29,750 nucleotides of DNA, from assembly GCA_947632525.1 (NCBI GenBank), contig CANRPQ010000005.1, forward strand, positions 1 to 29,750. The letters run 5' to 3'. The notes below the pieces were generated by a model that was not told the origin of the DNA, made no database searches, and saw only the letters and a list, made by a program, of their open reading frames with translations. Positions 8,123-14,443 of the stretch are shown here, piece by piece. The DNA is from an uncultured Clostridia bacterium (GTDB taxonomy: Bacteria; Bacillota; Clostridia; TANB77; CAG-508). Position 1 is the first letter of the stretch; each line of letters opens with the position of its first letter. Position numbers and translations under genes: made by a program.

Positions 8123-8470
8123 ATGGAATTTATAACCATTATATTTATCCTCATCTTTGTTATATTTGCACTAGTAGCGACAGCAATTTTACAAATACGC
8201 ATGGCAGGTATAAAAGTTAAAGATTTTTGGGGATTTATCCAAGCAAATCAAATATTAGATAAATTATATAAGTTTTCAAAAACATATAAAATAATGAGTC
8301 CACAAGAGCAAATCATTTTTCTATCAGAAGCAGAAAAAGTATTTGGTGCATACGAAAAGATTCCTTCAATAGTATGGGAAGATGAATACCGTAAATATTC
8401 AGAAATATTAGATACATATAAAAATGTTAGATTAATGAGGTGGAGTCAACAAAATTCAGAAAAAAAATAA
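8123..8470 (+). CDS. Hypothetical membrane-anchored protein, 115 aa
   Basis: The product has one strongly hydrophobic segment at residues 4-26 (FITIIFILIFVIFALVATA) followed by a mostly helical, charged cytoplasmic or external domain ending in WSQQNSEKK. The start at ATG 8123 has a good site (AAAGGAGC). It has its own promoter and terminator, so it is a single-gene unit. I do not recognise the family. A signal anchor rather than a cleaved signal peptide is more likely, since no clear cleavage motif follows the hydrophobic core. Confidence 0.75.
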   Translation: MEFITIIFILIFVIFALVATAILQIRMAGIKVKDFWGFIQANQILDKLYKFSKTYKIMSPQEQIIFLSEAEKVFGAYEKIPSIVWEDEYRKYSEILDTYKNVRLMRWSQQNSEKK

Positions 8471-8507
8471 AATAGGATGTAACAAAAAAATTACATTCTA
8501 TTTTTTT
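8471..8507 (+). terminator. Intrinsic terminator after the 115-aa membrane protein
   Basis: AATAGGATGTAA (8471-8482), loop of eight, TTACATTCTATT (8491-8502), then a T run. One G-U pair. Confidence 0.88.
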
Positions 8508-8665
8508 GTACAAAAATTTAATCAATAAAAATAAAAAAAACACATATAATATAGAATAAAATAGTTTAATTGTAGAATAGAAAAACTGCAAATAAAAATC
8601 AATTCAAAATAAATAAAAATATTGTAGATAATTACTTTATTTATAAAGATAGGAATGTGAAAATT

Positions 8666-9808
8666 ATGAAAGTTAGATATTTTGACCATGCAGCAACCAC
8701 ACCAATAGGCGAAAATGTATTAAAAGCTATGTTACCGTATTTAACTTATGAATATGGCAATGCATCAGCTTTATATACAATTGGAAGACAATCAAAAAAA
8801 GCTATTAATGAGGCTAGAAAAAAGGTAGCTAATGCTATATGTGCAAAACCACATGAAATATATTTCACATCTTGTGGAAGTGAAAGCGATAATTTAGCAA
8901 TTAAAGGTGTCGCCTATGCAAATCAATCAAAAGGAAAACATATTATTACAAGCAAAATAGAACATCATGCAGTACTAAATACATGTAAAACACTAGAAAA
9001 ACAAGGATTTGAAGTAACTTATTTAGATGTAGATGAAAATGGTATTATTAAAATAGATCAGCTTATAAATAGTATAAAACCAACTACTATTTTAATTTCT
9101 ATAATGTTTGCAAATAATGAAATTGGTACAATTGAACCAATTGAAATAATTGGAGATATAGCACATAAAAATAAAATTTTATTTCATACTGATAGTGTGC
9201 AGGCAGTTGGCAATGTAAAAATAGATGTAAATTCATTAAATATTGATTTACTATCTATGTCAGGACACAAATTTTATGCTCCAAAAGGAATAGGTGCGTT
9301 ATATGCAAGAGAAGGTGTAGAATTTGAGAAAATTCAAGATGGTGGGCACCAAGAAAGTGATAAAAGAGCAGGAACAGAAAATGTGGCTGAAATTGTAGGA
9401 CTGGGAGAAGCAATTGAAGAGATATATAAGGATTATGATAACTATAATCAGAAATTATTAGAACTTAGAGATTATTACATTTCTGAAATACAAAAAAGAA
9501 TTCCAAATACAAAACTTAATGGAGATAAAAAACTTAGATTACCAGGAAATGCAAATATATCTTTTCCTAAAGTAAATGCGCAAGAGTTATTATTAGCATT
9601 AGATGAAAAAGGAATTTGTGCATCTGCTGGTTCTGCTTGTAGTACAGGGTCTACAAGTCCATCACATGTTTTAACTGCAATTGGATTAGATCCAGAACTT
9701 ACAGAAGGAACATTAAGAGTTACTTTTGGAAGGGACAATACAAAAGAAGATGTTGATTTTTTAATTGATTCCTTAGAAGAAATTATAAGCAAAATTCAAA
9801 AAAAATAA
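8666..9808 (+). CDS. Cysteine desulfurase, NifS/IscS family
   Basis: A PLP-dependent class V aminotransferase-fold enzyme that takes sulfur from L-cysteine for Fe-S clusters or thio-modification of tRNA. From ATG 8666 it is 380 residues; AGGA at 8651-8654 fits this better than GTG 8657. Visible motifs: YFDHAATTP at the N-terminus, SIMFANNEIGT, HTDSVQA, the PLP-lysine SGHKF (K202 from this start) and the sulfur-carrying loop CASAGSACSTGS (catalytic Cys about 325). A C-terminal ARG-type FGRDNT follows. No iscU, iscR or mnmA gene is adjacent, so its acceptor is not evident; it stands alone and ends in a bidirectional terminator. Confidence 0.92.
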   Translation: MKVRYFDHAATTPIGENVLKAMLPYLTYEYGNASALYTIGRQSKKAINEARKKVANAICAKPHEIYFTSCGSESDNLAIKGVAYANQSKGKHIITSKIEHHAVLNTCKTLEKQGFEVTYLDVDENGIIKIDQLINSIKPTTILISIMFANNEIGTIEPIEIIGDIAHKNKILFHTDSVQAVGNVKIDVNSLNIDLLSMSGHKFYAPKGIGALYAREGVEFEKIQDGGHQESDKRAGTENVAEIVGLGEAIEEIYKDYDNYNQKLLELRDYYISEIQKRIPNTKLNGDKKLRLPGNANISFPKVNAQELLLALDEKGICASAGSACSTGSTSPSHVLTAIGLDPELTEGTLRVTFGRDNTKEDVDFLIDSLEEIISKIQKK

Positions 9809-9880
9809 AGAAAAAATATCAATATACAAATAATTTACGATAATATAATAAAATAATTATAAAAATTATAAAAAATAGCA

Positions 9881-9910
9881 AAAAAACACTAGTCAATACT
9901 AGTGTTTTTT
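9881..9910. terminator. Bidirectional intrinsic terminator
   Basis: A6-CACTAGT (9881-9893), loop CAAT, ACTAGTG-T6 (9898-9910). Perfectly symmetrical, it serves the desulfurase gene on + and the HTH gene on -. Confidence 0.92.
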
Positions 9911-9953
9911 GTTATAATATTATTAACCTATAAATTAATATTGAAAAATAAAT

Positions 9954-10169
9954 TTATTTGTATTTTTCATCTGGTATATATTCTAATAAATCAGAAATCT
10001 CACAATTAAATGCATGGCAAATTCTATTTAATTGATCAATATCTACTCTTTTAGTCTCTTCATAATACATCTTTGAGATAGTAGCAGGGCGAATATGAGT
10101 GATATTAGCAAGAGATTTTTGCGTCATTTTATGCTTACCAAGTAAATCGGATAATTTTATTTTTATCAT
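9954..10169 (-). CDS. XRE/Cro-type helix-turn-helix regulator, 71 aa
   Basis: A short single-domain DNA-binding protein. The HTH covers about residues 10-35 (MTQKSLANITHIRPATISKMY), followed by DIDQLNRICHAFNCEISDLLEY, typical of small YozG-like regulators. ATG 10169 is preferred: AAAGG lies nine bases upstream on the minus strand, while the longer frame would need TTG at 10178. The intergenic region toward the next gene carries inverted repeats that may be its operator. Its target and signal are unknown; it could control itself and the divergent gene at 10336. Confidence 0.85.
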   Translation of the reverse strand: MIKIKLSDLLGKHKMTQKSLANITHIRPATISKMYYEETKRVDIDQLNRICHAFNCEISDLLEYIPDEKYK

Positions 10170-10199
10170 GGACTTCAACCTTTCTATAAGGAATTACTA

Positions 10200-10226
10200 G
10201 TGACGAATATTGTCGTATTTTGTCAC
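10200..10226. promoter_or_regulatory. Candidate operator for the divergent HTH regulator
   Basis: Two nested inverted repeats: ACGA (10203-10206) with TCGT (10213-10216), and GTGAC (10200-10204) with GTCAC (10222-10226). They lie just upstream of the regulator start. The function is inferred from position only. Confidence 0.35.
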
Positions 10227-10335
10227 ACACTTGTATTTTATCATTAGATATATTAAAATTACACATTAAGAAGATAACATAACTATAAAAGTAATAAAAA
10301 GTTATGTAGGAGTAAACAAGAAAGAGGTGTGTAAA

Positions 10336-10599
10336 ATGAATTTTAAAATATTTTTTACAAAAGAAGATGCACCTAGTAAAAGGGATTGGAAAGAAAAAAA
10401 TAAGGGATATTTAAGACAATTGCAAAGGTTTTTAGATGTAGCTGATAATATAAAAGAGGAAGATTTAAAAAGAAATGTTATTTCTGAAATGCTAAAATGT
10501 GATATGATTTTAACAGAATTGGCAGAAAGAAGAATAGCATTAGCATTAAAAGAAGTAACAACTGATAAATCCAACCAAATCAATAATGATAAAAAATAA
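10336..10599 (+). CDS. Hypothetical small helical protein, 87 aa
   Basis: From ATG 10336, with AGAGGTG at 10323-10329 giving good spacing; an in-frame GTG at 10327 overlaps that site and is less likely. The protein is hydrophilic and predicted mostly alpha-helical (RQLQRFLDVADNIKEEDLKR), with no signal peptide or membrane segment. I do not recognise it. It lies downstream of the divergent XRE regulator and 65 bp before the transporter genes, so it may share their transcript. An 8-bp inverted repeat (ACATAACT 10277-10284, AGTTATGT 10300-10307) precedes it. Confidence 0.7.
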   Translation: MNFKIFFTKEDAPSKRDWKEKNKGYLRQLQRFLDVADNIKEEDLKRNVISEMLKCDMILTELAERRIALALKEVTTDKSNQINNDKK

Positions 10600-10664
10600 G
10601 TAAAAAAATAAAATTTGAATATTATTACATAAATGAGGAACACTAATTACAGAAGGTAATATAA

Positions 10665-11012
10665 ATGATTAAAAAATTTTTAATAGGTTTTCTAGCTGGA
10701 TTAATTAGTGGTTTATTTACAGCAGGTGGAGGTTTAATTATTGTTCCTGCGTTATTATATACTTTAGATGTTGAGCCTAAAAAAGCAAGGGCTACATCGT
10801 TATTCTGTGTTTTACCAATGGTGTGTGTTACTTCAATATTCTATGGGCAAAACAATTTTATTAATTGGAATATAGGAATAAGATGTGCAATTGGGGGAAT
10901 AATAGGTGGGATGCTCGGATCCAAATTTTTAAACCGTTTTTCAGATAAATATTTAAAAATTGCTTTTGCTGCATTTCTTGTTTATGCAGGAATGAACATG
11001 ATAATAAAATAG
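10665..11012 (+). CDS. TauE/SafE (TSUP) family half-transporter, N-terminal-type
   Basis: A 115-residue membrane protein with about four hydrophobic helices. LAGLISGLFTAGGGLIIVPAL is the characteristic repeat of TSUP permeases, and LDVEPKKARATSLFCVLP matches the following conserved loop. Full TSUP proteins have two such repeats in about 250 residues; this gene encodes only one and is followed 17 bp later by a gene for another. Pairs of half-size TSUP genes occur in Clostridia and probably form a heteromer exporting sulfite, sulfoacetate or related anions. The ligand here is not known. AGAAGG precedes the start. Confidence 0.85.
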   Translation: MIKKFLIGFLAGLISGLFTAGGGLIIVPALLYTLDVEPKKARATSLFCVLPMVCVTSIFYGQNNFINWNIGIRCAIGGIIGGMLGSKFLNRFSDKYLKIAFAAFLVYAGMNMIIK

Positions 11013-11029
11013 GAAAGTGGAAAAGTTAC

Positions 11030-11429
11030 ATGTATGAATTAATAATAGGTTTTATTTCTGGAATTGTTAGTCGGAATGGGAATGGGAGGAGGAACTATCT
11101 TGATCCTTCTTCTTTCCATTTTTATGAATTTAGACCAACATGTAGCGCAAGCTACAAATTTAGTATTTTTTATTCCAACTGCAATTAGTGCAATAATTAT
11201 AAGCATAAAAAACAAAAATATAGAGTGGAAAGTAGCAATTCCAATTGTTATTTTTGGAATAATAGGTGCTACTATTAGTGCAAATATTAGTGCATATATG
11301 AATGTAAAATTACTAAAAAAATTATTTGGAATTTTTCTGCTAATTATTGCCAGTTATGAAATATATTCCTGGTACAAAATGTATATAAAAGAAAAAAGTA
11401 GCCATACTAATAACAAGAACAATACTTAA
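11030..11429 (+). pseudogene. TSUP half-transporter, second of the pair, apparently frameshifted
   Basis: ATG 11030 opens MYELIIGFISGIV, the expected first helix, but the frame then leaves the family. Skipping one base (A11069) restores VGMGMGGGTILILLLS and a normal TSUP half of about 133 residues ending at 11429. Read as it stands, the first frame stops after about 45 codons, and the second frame alone starts only at TTG 11064 without a ribosome binding site and lacks the first helix. Possible readings are a true inactivating frameshift, an assembly error, or programmed slippage; no slippery heptamer is obvious. Confidence 0.75.
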
Positions 11430-11448
11430 ATATAAAGGAGGAAGCCAT

Positions 11449-11589
11449 ATGAAATTCATGAAAGGTATGTTAATTGGCGGAATTGTTACAGCAGGAATTG
11501 CTATGATATATGCTGAATCAATGGACCAAGGAAAGAAAAAAATGATGAAAAAAGGAAAACAATTTGCTAGAAGAATGGGAATTCTTTAA
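11449..11589 (+). CDS. Small membrane protein, 46 aa
   Basis: MKFMKGMLIGGIVTAGIAMI forms one N-terminal hydrophobic segment, followed by a basic tail with GKKKMMKKGKQFARRMG. The ribosome binding site AAAGGAGG (11435-11442) is ideal, six bases before ATG, and an intrinsic terminator follows directly. Short proteins with this glycine-rich helix plus Lys/Met/Arg tail are common in Clostridia, but I know no function for them. It is probably the last gene of the TSUP transcript. Confidence 0.8.
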   Translation: MKFMKGMLIGGIVTAGIAMIYAESMDQGKKKMMKKGKQFARRMGIL

Positions 11590-11596
11590 AATATTA

Positions 11597-11626
11597 AAAA
11601 AGTCTAAGCATCTGCTTAGACTTTTT
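11597..11626. terminator. Bidirectional intrinsic terminator
   Basis: AAAA-AGTCTAAGCA (to 11610), TC, TGCTTAGACT-TTTT (11613-11626). It lies between the 46-aa gene on + and the Cys-rich gene on -. Confidence 0.9.
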
Positions 11627-11630
11627 ACTG

Positions 11631-11657
11631 TATAGTAAAAATCAAAGATTTTTCTAT
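11631..11657. repeat. Palindromic repeat, copy 2
   Basis: TATAGTAAAAATC (11631-11643), AAA, GATTTTTCTAT (11647-11657). Shares the TAAAAATCAAAGATTTTT core with 7932-7949. It sits right after a terminator, as copy 1 does. Confidence 0.6.
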
Positions 11658-11665
11658 TCTTATCC

Positions 11666-12112
11666 TTATTTACAAGGTTTATCGCAAGGCTTATCACAAG
11701 GTTTATCATCATGCTTTTGACAGTCTTTACATGGTGGGCATTCTAATTCGACACCTTTTAAACATTTGCCTTCATGTTTTCCACAAACACATACTTTACA
11801 ATGTTTTACTCTATCAACCCAAATTTCGATTTCGTAAAGTTTGTTAGCACATAGAGGACCAAAAACGAATTCTCCATTTTTATCAGTAAAAGTATGAGAA
11901 ACAGGTAATCTTTTTTCTTCACCACATTCACAAACTACTTCTACTAATTTTACAACTGCCTCTTTAACAGGATCTTGATAACAATCTTTTACAATACCAT
12001 AAATTACAGTACGATTGTCTTCTGGTAAAGTTATATCAAGGTCAAATTGCTTACCTGTTGCTAAAACACCGTCCACATTAGTAACTGGACATACACATTT
12101 TTCATATTCCAT
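11666..12112 (-). CDS. Cys-rich protein with carboxypeptidase-regulatory-like (beta-sandwich) fold
   Basis: A 148-residue protein with 15 or more cysteines. The middle (about 35-110) reads like a CarboxypepD_reg-type beta sandwich (YGIVKDCYQDPVKEAVVKL ... FTDKNGEFVFGPL). The C-terminus has CPPCKDC and three tandem CDKP units (CDKPCDKPCDKPCK). No signal peptide. AAAGGAAG precedes ATG 12112. A sigmaK-like promoter at 12146-12172 and the Cys-rich composition suggest a mother-cell spore-surface protein, but this is inference. It could instead be a secreted or metal-binding protein. Confidence 0.8.
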   Translation of the reverse strand: MEYEKCVCPVTNVDGVLATGKQFDLDITLPEDNRTVIYGIVKDCYQDPVKEAVVKLVEVVCECGEEKRLPVSHTFTDKNGEFVFGPLCANKLYEIEIWVDRVKHCKVCVCGKHEGKCLKGVELECPPCKDCQKHDDKPCDKPCDKPCK

Positions 12113-12145
12113 AACATTATTCTTCCTTTCTTAAATTATTTAATA

Positions 12146-12172
12146 TATGTTATGCAAAAAAACACAAAATGT
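12146..12172 (-). promoter_or_regulatory. Candidate sigmaK-type promoter (minus strand)
   Basis: Reading the minus strand, AC (12172-12171), 16 bp, then CATAACATA (12154-12146) fits the sigmaK pattern AC-N16-CATAnnnTA. The predicted start is about 26 nt before the ATG. The pattern is short, so chance is possible. Confidence 0.45.
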
Positions 12173-12319
12173 GACAAAATATGCAATCTAATAGATATTG
12201 ATGATATTTTTAAAATATAACCATACTGATACGCTTAAAAATGTTAAATTGCAAGTTTTGCATAAAGCAAAATAATCAAGCATATATTTTAATAATAAAA
12301 TGAAAACAAGGAGAAAAAA

Positions 12320-12499
12320 ATGTTCATTGTATTTAATAAACAAAAAATATATTCTTATTTAATAGCACTTAGCACAGTTGTTATTTTATTTATAATTGCT
12401 TTTGCAGTAACTAATCAAGGAAATAGTATGTTACAAACTTCTACTAATACAGTAGAAACAAATAATATTCAAAAAAATATTGAGACAAGTAATTTCTAA
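12320..12499 (+). CDS. Small single-pass membrane protein, 59 aa
   Basis: MFIVFNKQKIYSYL precedes one strong membrane helix (IALSTVVILFIIAFAVT, about 15-31), then an Asn/Thr-rich polar tail of about 28 residues. AAGGAG stands six bases before ATG. It resembles the N-terminal anchor of a larger cell-wall protein, but the frame stops at 12499 and nothing homologous continues. The family is unknown. An inverted repeat TTTTGC/GCAAAA (12256-12272) lies upstream. Confidence 0.65.
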   Translation: MFIVFNKQKIYSYLIALSTVVILFIIAFAVTNQGNSMLQTSTNTVETNNIQKNIETSNF

Positions 12500-12502
12500 A
12501 AT

Positions 12503-12532
12503 TTGTATAAATATGTAAAGACAGGGTATACT
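12503..12532 (+). promoter_or_regulatory. Probable promoter of the 160-aa hypothetical gene
   Basis: TTGTAT (12503-12508), 18 bp, TATACT (12527-12532), about 30 bp before ATG 12562. Confidence 0.5.
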
Positions 12533-12561
12533 AAAATTATACAAAAAAGGAGTTTATTACT

Positions 12562-13044
12562 ATGTCTTTAATTGGTGTATTAACAGAACATAAAAATGAG
12601 ATATATTTAAAGAAAATGCTAGAGCAAGAGAAATTAGAAAATATATTCTTTTTAAGTGAAAAAACAATTGATAATGTGAGAAATATTAAATTTGAAACAT
12701 TTTTATTAGGAAAGAAAATAGAAAAAAAGCAAGACATAGTTCGAGGTATTGCACAAAAAGCTAGTTATTTTATATTAAATGGTGATATAAAAGAAAATTT
12801 ATCAATTTTAGATAATTTGGATTTAACTCTAATAACATATGGATACAATCCAAAGGCAACAATAACGGCTTCCAGTGTAGAAGAAAATAAAATACTAATA
12901 TGTCTACAAAGAAATATTAAAAATGTATATAATCAAGAAATTGAAGCTCAAGAAATTAAAATTGAAAATTGTGAAGATGCTGAAGAATACGCCAGTATGG
13001 AGTTAGCCAGCTTAATTTTATTGTATAAAAAAGAAAATAATTGA
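12562..13044 (+). CDS. Hypothetical protein, 160 aa
   Basis: A soluble protein with no signal peptide or membrane segment. AAGGAG precedes ATG at about ten bases. Residues about 85-115 (LTLITYGYNPKATITASSVE) resemble a segment seen in conserved Clostridial hypotheticals and faintly in Mur-ligase folds, but the catalytic P-loop of a Mur ligase is not present. It stands upstream of the SSB-like gene, which has its own promoter. Function unknown. Confidence 0.75.
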   Translation: MSLIGVLTEHKNEIYLKKMLEQEKLENIFFLSEKTIDNVRNIKFETFLLGKKIEKKQDIVRGIAQKASYFILNGDIKENLSILDNLDLTLITYGYNPKATITASSVEENKILICLQRNIKNVYNQEIEAQEIKIENCEDAEEYASMELASLILLYKKENN

Positions 13045-13062
13045 AAAATTTAACATTTTATG

Positions 13063-13091
13063 TAGACAAATCCAAAAAAGTATAGTATAAT
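13063..13091 (+). promoter_or_regulatory. Promoter of the SSB-like gene
   Basis: TAGACA (13063-13068), 17 bp, TATAAT (13086-13091). Predicted start near 13098, just before the hairpin at 13100-13116. Confidence 0.75.
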
Positions 13092-13099
13092 AATAATTG

Positions 13100-13116
13100 T
13101 GACTAGGAATTAGTCA
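13100..13116. promoter_or_regulatory. Inverted repeat at the start of the ssb-like transcript
   Basis: TGACTA-GGAAT-TAGTCA, a perfect 6-bp inverted repeat at the predicted +1. It could be a repressor operator or a 5' hairpin that stabilises the mRNA. Confidence 0.4.
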
Positions 13117-13170
13117 TAAATTTTACATACTATGAATAAATTAAGAAACAAATGTAGGGAGGAAATTGAA

Positions 13171-13875
13171 TTGAATACAAATTATGATGATAATAACCAT
13201 TTAGTATTGGTTGGAAAGGTAACAAGTGAAAAAAGATTTAGTCATGAAATTTACGGAGAAAAATTTTACATATTTGACTTAAGTGTACCACGTTTAAGTG
13301 GAAATGCTGATGTTATTCCAGTAACTATTTCAGAAAGGTTATTAACTTTAAAAGATTTAGAAGTTGGTAAAAAACTAAAAATTGACGGACAATTTAGGTC
13401 ATATAACAGTTATGACCAAGAAAAAAACAGATTAATCTTAACTGTTTTTGCAAAGGATATTGAATTTATAGAAAATCAAGAAGAAAGTGAAGAAGTAAGC
13501 TTACAAACAATATCAAATGAAGTAACATTAGACGGATACATTTGTAAAAAACCAATCTATCGTAAAACTCCATTTGGAAGAGAAATTTCAGATATCTTAT
13601 TAGCAGTTAATAGAGCATATAATAAATCAGATTATATTCCATGTATTGCATGGGGAAGAAATGCTAGATTTTGCGAAAATATTGCAATTGGAACAGAAGT
13701 AAAAATTGTAGGACGTGTTCAATCAAGAGAATATGAGAAAAAGCATGAAGACGGAACAGTAGAAAAGAAAGTAGCTTATGAAGTATCTGTATCTAGTTTA
13801 GAAATTGCAAATCAAGAAAATAATGAAAATAAAGAGGAAAATATACAAATAGAAGAAAATCAAGAAGCTATATAG
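13171..13875 (+). CDS. SSB-like protein with two OB folds
   Basis: Two tandem OB domains. The first (about 10-105) is NHLVLVGKVTSEKRFSHEIY ... VFAKDIEF; the second (about 115-215) is VTLDGYICKKPIYRKTPFGR ... YIPCIAWGRNARF ... VKIVGRVQSREY, which reads like a true single-stranded DNA-binding domain. A short acidic tail follows, without a classical DIPF tip. Two-domain proteins of this type occur in Clostridia beside the essential SSB, and may protect ssDNA in a special process. TTG 13171 is preferred (234 aa): AGGGAGG stands eight bases upstream, while the in-frame ATG at 13132 has no site. Confidence 0.85.
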   Translation: MNTNYDDNNHLVLVGKVTSEKRFSHEIYGEKFYIFDLSVPRLSGNADVIPVTISERLLTLKDLEVGKKLKIDGQFRSYNSYDQEKNRLILTVFAKDIEFIENQEESEEVSLQTISNEVTLDGYICKKPIYRKTPFGREISDILLAVNRAYNKSDYIPCIAWGRNARFCENIAIGTEVKIVGRVQSREYEKKHEDGTVEKKVAYEVSVSSLEIANQENNENKEENIQIEENQEAI

Positions 13876-13881
13876 AAAAAA

Positions 13882-13919
13882 GACCATATATGAATAATTT
13901 AATTCATATATGGTTTTTT
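13882..13919 (+). terminator. Intrinsic terminator after the SSB-like gene
   Basis: CCATATATGAAT (13884-13895), loop of six, ATTCATATATGG (13902-13913), then a T6 run. The 12-bp stem is perfect. Confidence 0.92.
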
Positions 13920-13952
13920 AATATACAACAAGGTTAATTTTTTTATTAATTA

Positions 13953-13981
13953 TTGAATTAACATATAAAAAAATATATAAT
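13953..13981 (+). promoter_or_regulatory. Promoter of the four-gene nucleotide/sugar operon
   Basis: TTGAAT (13953-13958), 17 bp, TATAAT (13976-13981). It is the only clear promoter before four closely packed genes ending at 17254. Confidence 0.75.
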
Positions 13982-14006
13982 GTAAAAAACATGAAGGTGG
14001 GATAAT

Positions 14007-14441
14007 ATGAAAAAAATATATTTTGCAGCTCCATTATTTAATGAAATGGAATTAAAAAGAAATGAGGAGTATACAGATATTTTAGAAAAATGGGGATATG
14101 AAGTATACTTACCACAAAGAGAAGCTGGACTTTCAGCACAAATTTTAAAAGATGAAAAAAATGATAAGTTAGAAACCAATAGAAGAATTTTTAATACTGA
14201 CTTAAATGGAATAAAAAACTGTGATATATTGATATTCTTTCTAGACGGAAGAGTGCCAGATGAAGGTGCTTGTGTAGAGTTAGGAATTGCATATGCATTA
14301 GGAAAAAAATGTATAGGTTATAAAACAGATGATAGAAATTTAGACTTTACTGGCGATGATAATTTATTTATTGAAGGATGTATGGACTTTAAAGTTATGC
14401 ATAATTTAGATGAATTAAAAAAAGAATTGGAGCAAGCATAA
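14007..14441 (+). CDS. Nucleoside 2-deoxyribosyltransferase family protein
   Basis: A 144-residue protein of the PF05014 fold. MKKIYFAAPLFN is the nucleotide-binding first strand; NRRIFNTDLNGIKNCDILIFFLDG and PDEGACVELGIAYALGK follow, with E91 in the position of the catalytic glutamate that attacks the deoxyribose. The family exchanges bases on deoxynucleosides; relatives hydrolyse deoxynucleoside monophosphates. Which reaction applies cannot be told. First gene of an operon, with AGGTGGGA upstream; the next gene starts two bases after its stop. Confidence 0.88.
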   Translation: MKKIYFAAPLFNEMELKRNEEYTDILEKWGYEVYLPQREAGLSAQILKDEKNDKLETNRRIFNTDLNGIKNCDILIFFLDGRVPDEGACVELGIAYALGKKCIGYKTDDRNLDFTGDDNLFIEGCMDFKVMHNLDELKKELEQA

Positions 14442-14443
14442 GC

